Positions 60,848-64,000 of a stretch of DNA of 64,000 nt are shown piece by piece. Within the stretch, counting starts at the first letter, position 1, and each line of letters begins with the position of its first letter. The stretch covers positions 24,611-88,610 of the forward strand of contig CAJTVN010000012.1 of NCBI GenBank assembly GCA_910579685.1, written 5' to 3'. The notes under the pieces are model-generated. The model had not been told where the DNA came from, made no database searches, and saw only the letters and a list, made by a program, of their open reading frames with translations. Both the position numbers and the translations under genes were made by a program. This stretch comes from an uncultured Lachnospiraceae bacterium. GTDB lineage: Bacteria; Bacillota; Clostridia; Lachnospirales; Lachnospiraceae.

Positions 60848-63800
60848 CTAACACAGATCAATCTTAAAATAGGTATGGTAAGCCGTATCGTGAGTTTGAT
60901 AGGAGGGGATAAATTTCAGGTCGTCATACAGAAGAACCGGCCCCCTGTCCCATGCAATCTCAAAGGCGTTCTCCAGAACAGGCGGAAGATGCAGCGTGAT
61001 CCATTCCTTCTGTTCGCTCAGACCGTTCATCACCAGGGGCCCGTACATCAGGCTTGCGGCGGGAAGCCCCTCGCGGCAATCGCCCGTATAGCACAGATGC
61101 AGGGCGTAGGGCAGCGAGATGAGCAGCTCGTCCCCGTCCGCAAAATCCCTCTCCAGCATATAATAGCTCTCCTTTCCTCCGCAGCGGCCCAGCGCCTCCC
61201 CGTTCAGGCTAAGGGCAAAGGTGTCCCGGCACCAGTAGGGGATGCGGATGTGGAGCTTTAAGCGGCGGCAGTCCGCTTTTTCTTTTGTGTGGAAGATGAG
61301 CCTGCTCTGCGTGGAGGGAAAATCGCATTCCTGTATGACGGAAAGGCCTTTTTCCGACCAGTCATAGCGGGAGGAGAGAAAGAGGTTCACGTAAAGGCTT
61401 TGATCCTCCCCGGTATGGTAGATCTGCTCCGTATAGCGGACGTGATTTTCCATTCCGGTTCCATGGCAGCAGGTGAAATCCTCGTAGTCGTTGCCGTACT
61501 CCTTCCTCGCACCGGGGCCGATGGGCAGCATGTAGGTGACTCTCTGATGGGCCCCCGGAAGGATCTTCGGGTTCTGGCTCGCCGCAATGTGGTTGACCAG
61601 AGCCCGCTCATAGTAATCCATGTACACGCCGTGGTCAGGGGCATAGCGGTAGAGCATTCCGGTGAGCTTAAGCAGGTTATAGGTGGCGCAGGTCTCGCAG
61701 TTTCTTGCCCCCTCAATGTTTCCGGCAAGAACGTCCGGCTCCTTGAAATTCTCTCCCCGTCCCACGCCTCCGATGGAATACATATAGTGGTTCGTCACAA
61801 GCTCCCAGAAATTTCTGGCAAGGACATAGTACTTCGGATCTGAGGTGGCCTCGAATTCCTGGAGGGCGCCGATGATCTGGGGAATGTGCTGATTGGCATG
61901 GATTCCGCTGATGGTGTCCCTTCCGTGGATCAGCCCATCGAACACGCCGGGATTGTCAAACATCTGCGCCGCCTCAAGATAACGTTTTTGGCCAGTTTGC
62001 CGGTACAGGCGGGCAAGGGATTCGTTCATGCCGCCGTACTCGCCCGCAATATACATCTTCCACATTTTGGCCCGCTGCTTTTCGGGGAGAACGCAAAGCC
62101 TCTCATAGACCCAGTCTCCGATCCCTCCGGCGCAGCGAAGGGCGTCCTCCATTCCCAGAAGCTCATAACAGTCCAGAAGGCCTGCGAGAATTTTGTGCAG
62201 CGTGTAGTAAGGCGCCCAGATGGTGGCGTAGGGGGTGAACTGTTCCAGAAGTGCGAACTGATCCGGTGAGTAGGCACTGACAAAGCCTTTTCCCCACTTT
62301 TCGGGCTCCCTGCTCCAGAGCGACTGGGGCGCATGGGAGGGGGCGCAGCCGGTCTGAAAGGAGGCAGGGGCGCCTTTGCAGATCTGCTGCATGGAGAAAA
62401 GCTCGTGGATCATGTATTCGGCCTTGCTGCGGAACGTTTCCTCTTTGGTGGCCGCATAGGCAAAGGCCAGGGCGGACAGAAAGTGTCCGGTGGAGTGCCC
62501 CCGAAGGAGACCTGCCGGTTCCTCCCAGCCTCCCGGCGGCAGTGCGTTTTTGGTGCCCAGACCAAAGGCCCTGCGGAAATTGTAGAGCATCCGGTCCGCA
62601 TCGAGAAGAGTCAGATAGTCCAAAGTGCGCTTCTGGTTTTCCGGGAACACGCCGCTGCCGGTAAGCTGCACGCAGTAAGGTGCGGCGGGTGCGGCCTTTT
62701 TGACGGGCGCAGAGCCGGTAAAGGGAGCCGCAGGCAGATAGGGCTTTCCGGGCAGGGGATGGGCATAGCAGGGCAGTACGGTGAGCTGGAATTCCCGAAT
62801 CCCGCTGGACGCACCGCAGCATGCCGTGAGGGTGAGAATCACTTTTGCATGCCCTTCTTCGGGTGCGGGCCGGCGGATATGGCCTTCGGAATCCATACAG
62901 TCAGGATCGCTGCTTTTCCATGTAAAAGCAGATCCCCGGGGGCCGGACGACGGCAGCGGGATGTTCTCCGTGATATGGCCGGGAAAGGGAATGGAAACGC
63001 TTTCCAGATCCGAGGAAACGATGGCTTCATCCGATGGCAGAGGCGCAATTTCCAGGGGATATTCGAAGGTACGCACACAGTCCCCGTAGCGGATTGCCGC
63101 CTCAAGGACGGCTTTTTTGCTGACGGAGCCGGCACAGGGCCGGATAAAGATTCCGTCATCGGAAATCACATCCGGCGTTTTGCTCTGCCAGGTGATGGCG
63201 GCGCCCAGATATCCCTGTGAAGGAAGCGACGGAAAATCGCACAGGGGCCGCTCAAACAGGCGGCCGAGCCTTTCGGCCTCCAGGGAGAGCCTGGTATCCG
63301 GCGCAATATGGAAGAGGCCGGGTATGGCATCCTCCGAAAGGGCGCATCCAAAGAGACGGATGTCCGCAACGGAAAGGGCAAGCGGGTTGCGGGAAAGCTC
63401 GCCGTAGCCAAAGTAACAGCCGACGCAGTCCTGCAGATCCAGGGAACTCATGCGGCGGTGCGGAAAGCTTCCGGCCTTCTGACCGTCCAGATAGAGTGTG
63501 CAGAGGGAGGGAAGGGCGTTGTCAAAGGTCAGGATGATGTGATACCACTTTCCCAGGGCAAAGGGGAGCCATTTTTCCAGGCTTGCCTCCTGGCTTCTTC
63601 CGCCGCCTGTGGCGCCGGGGGAGATCAGAACCTGTTCCCCGCTATCCGCATCCGGAAGCACGGAAAGATAAAAGCAGTGATCTTTTCCGAAGGAAAACAG
63701 CGTTCCGTAGTTTGCAAGGGAGTGGAGCATGGCATAAAAGCTCACGGTAAGGCCTTCTTTGTTGCCCGTGACGCCGTCGGGCAGCTGCAGGAAACCGCCG

Positions 63801-64000
63801 GCCGGTCCTCCGGTCAGATGCAGGACGGTGAGATCCTGTCCGAACACATTCTCCTCTTTGAGGAAAGCTCCGCCACGGTCGTGGCCCCGGATGACTCCGG
63901 CAAAGCCTGACTGGGAAAGATCCGATACAATGGTGCTGCTGGTCCTGGAAAAGTCGTAGTGCAGAATGGGCTTTTCCAGAGACAGTGCAGGATTGGATGA
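60848..64000 (-). CDS. DUF1680 family glycoside hydrolase (GH127/GH146-like), N-terminus beyond window
   Basis: At least 1050 residues; the frame stays open to base 64000, so the GTG at 63847 is not the start: before it reads PILHYDFSRTSSTIVSDLS, the usual beginning of a LamG-like domain. Order: LamG/concanavalin-like domain (visible residues about 10-235), two atrophied bacterial Ig-like repeats (about 250-430), then the DUF1680 alpha/alpha-barrel. Putative Zn/catalytic residues are in NCETCATYN (Glu, Cys) and FTCCHGTGMENH (Cys-Cys). GH127/146 enzymes remove beta-L-arabinofuranose; substrate here is inferred. Not a predicted neighbour of the genes on the + strand. Confidence 0.88.
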   Translation of the reverse strand, partial: SSNPALSLEKPILHYDFSRTSSTIVSDLSQSGFAGVIRGHDRGGAFLKEENVFGQDLTVLHLTGGPAGGFLQLPDGVTGNKEGLTVSFYAMLHSLANYGTLFSFGKDHCFYLSVLPDADSGEQVLISPGATGGGRSQEASLEKWLPFALGKWYHIILTFDNALPSLCTLYLDGQKAGSFPHRRMSSLDLQDCVGCYFGYGELSRNPLALSVADIRLFGCALSEDAIPGLFHIAPDTRLSLEAERLGRLFERPLCDFPSLPSQGYLGAAITWQSKTPDVISDDGIFIRPCAGSVSKKAVLEAAIRYGDCVRTFEYPLEIAPLPSDEAIVSSDLESVSIPFPGHITENIPLPSSGPRGSAFTWKSSDPDCMDSEGHIRRPAPEEGHAKVILTLTACCGASSGIREFQLTVLPCYAHPLPGKPYLPAAPFTGSAPVKKAAPAAPYCVQLTGSGVFPENQKRTLDYLTLLDADRMLYNFRRAFGLGTKNALPPGGWEEPAGLLRGHSTGHFLSALAFAYAATKEETFRSKAEYMIHELFSMQQICKGAPASFQTGCAPSHAPQSLWSREPEKWGKGFVSAYSPDQFALLEQFTPYATIWAPYYTLHKILAGLLDCYELLGMEDALRCAGGIGDWVYERLCVLPEKQRAKMWKMYIAGEYGGMNESLARLYRQTGQKRYLEAAQMFDNPGVFDGLIHGRDTISGIHANQHIPQIIGALQEFEATSDPKYYVLARNFWELVTNHYMYSIGGVGRGENFKEPDVLAGNIEGARNCETCATYNLLKLTGMLYRYAPDHGVYMDYYERALVNHIAASQNPKILPGAHQRVTYMLPIGPGARKEYGNDYEDFTCCHGTGMENHVRYTEQIYHTGEDQSLYVNLFLSSRYDWSEKGLSVIQECDFPSTQSRLIFHTKEKADCRRLKLHIRIPYWCRDTFALSLNGEALGRCGGKESYYMLERDFADGDELLISLPYALHLCYTGDCREGLPAASLMYGPLVMNGLSEQKEWITLHLPPVLENAFEIAWDRGPVLLYDDLKFIPSYQTHDTAYHTYFKIDLC

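Noticed and set aside
63845..63847. GTG as the start of the DUF1680 gene
   Set aside because: The frame continues to the window end and the upstream residues match the beginning of a LamG domain.

Overview
The window looks like a chromosomal segment of a motile, Gram-positive anaerobe of the class Clostridia, most probably a Lachnospiraceae (Clostridium cluster XIVa type) member. The reasons are PolC-type DNA polymerase, CodY, the gene order topA-codY-flagellar operon, strong GGAGG ribosome sites, moderate GC content, sigma-A type promoters and the MEP isoprenoid genes dxr and ispG. Genus cannot be fixed from the sequence. All genes but the last run on the + strand.

Layout. (1) 1-5663: 3' part of a ComM/YifB AAA+ gene, dprA, a 57-residue orphan, topA and codY. 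(2) 5664-6013: leader carrying a putative promoter and a ~190 bp inverted-repeat element. (3) 6014-37273: a ~31 kb flagellar/motility supercluster: flgB-flgC-fliE-fliF-fliG-fliH-fliI-fliJ-motE-like-fliK-flgD-TIGR02530-flgE-flbD-motA-motB-fliL-fliM-fliY-cheY-fliO-fliP-fliQ-fliR-flhB-flhA-flhF-flhG-pilZ, then (behind an internal promoter) cheC-cheD-orphan-fliA-fapA-like and three poorly characterised genes, closed by a terminator at 37328. No cheA, cheW, cheB or flagellin lies in the window. (4) 37336-39278: rpsB-tsf, its promoter nested in the preceding terminator. (5) 39352-45501: oppBCDFA peptide importer behind a strong promoter and a CodY-like box. (6) 45628-52716: polysaccharide deacetylase, bactofilin, pyrH, frr, uppS, cdsA, dxr, rseP. 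(7) 52828-54890: PP2C phosphatase and a membrane Ser/Thr kinase without PASTA repeats. (8) 54891-60847: ispG with a long, apparently structured leader, polC, and a convergent terminator. (9) 60848-64000, minus strand: a large DUF1680 (GH127/GH146-like) glycoside hydrolase with LamG-like and Ig-like N-terminal domains, cut by the window end.

How they work together. Regions 3 and 4 join basal body, export gate, hook, stator, C-ring and the early-to-late switch (FliA, FlhF/FlhG, c-di-GMP-responsive PilZ protein) with ribosome genes. CodY, encoded beside topA, probably reports branched-chain amino acid/GTP status and may control the opp operon. Region 6 links envelope synthesis (undecaprenyl-PP, CDP-diacylglycerol, MEP pathway, bactofilin, deacetylase) to nucleotide and translation functions. 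The most interesting non-textbook signals are the inverted-repeat element in the flagellar leader, the ispG leader with mutually exclusive helices, the phosphatase/kinase pair between rseP and ispG, the promoter inside the flagellar terminator, and the uncharacterised genes at the end of the flagellar cluster. I found no CRISPR array, rRNA, tRNA or intact insertion sequence.
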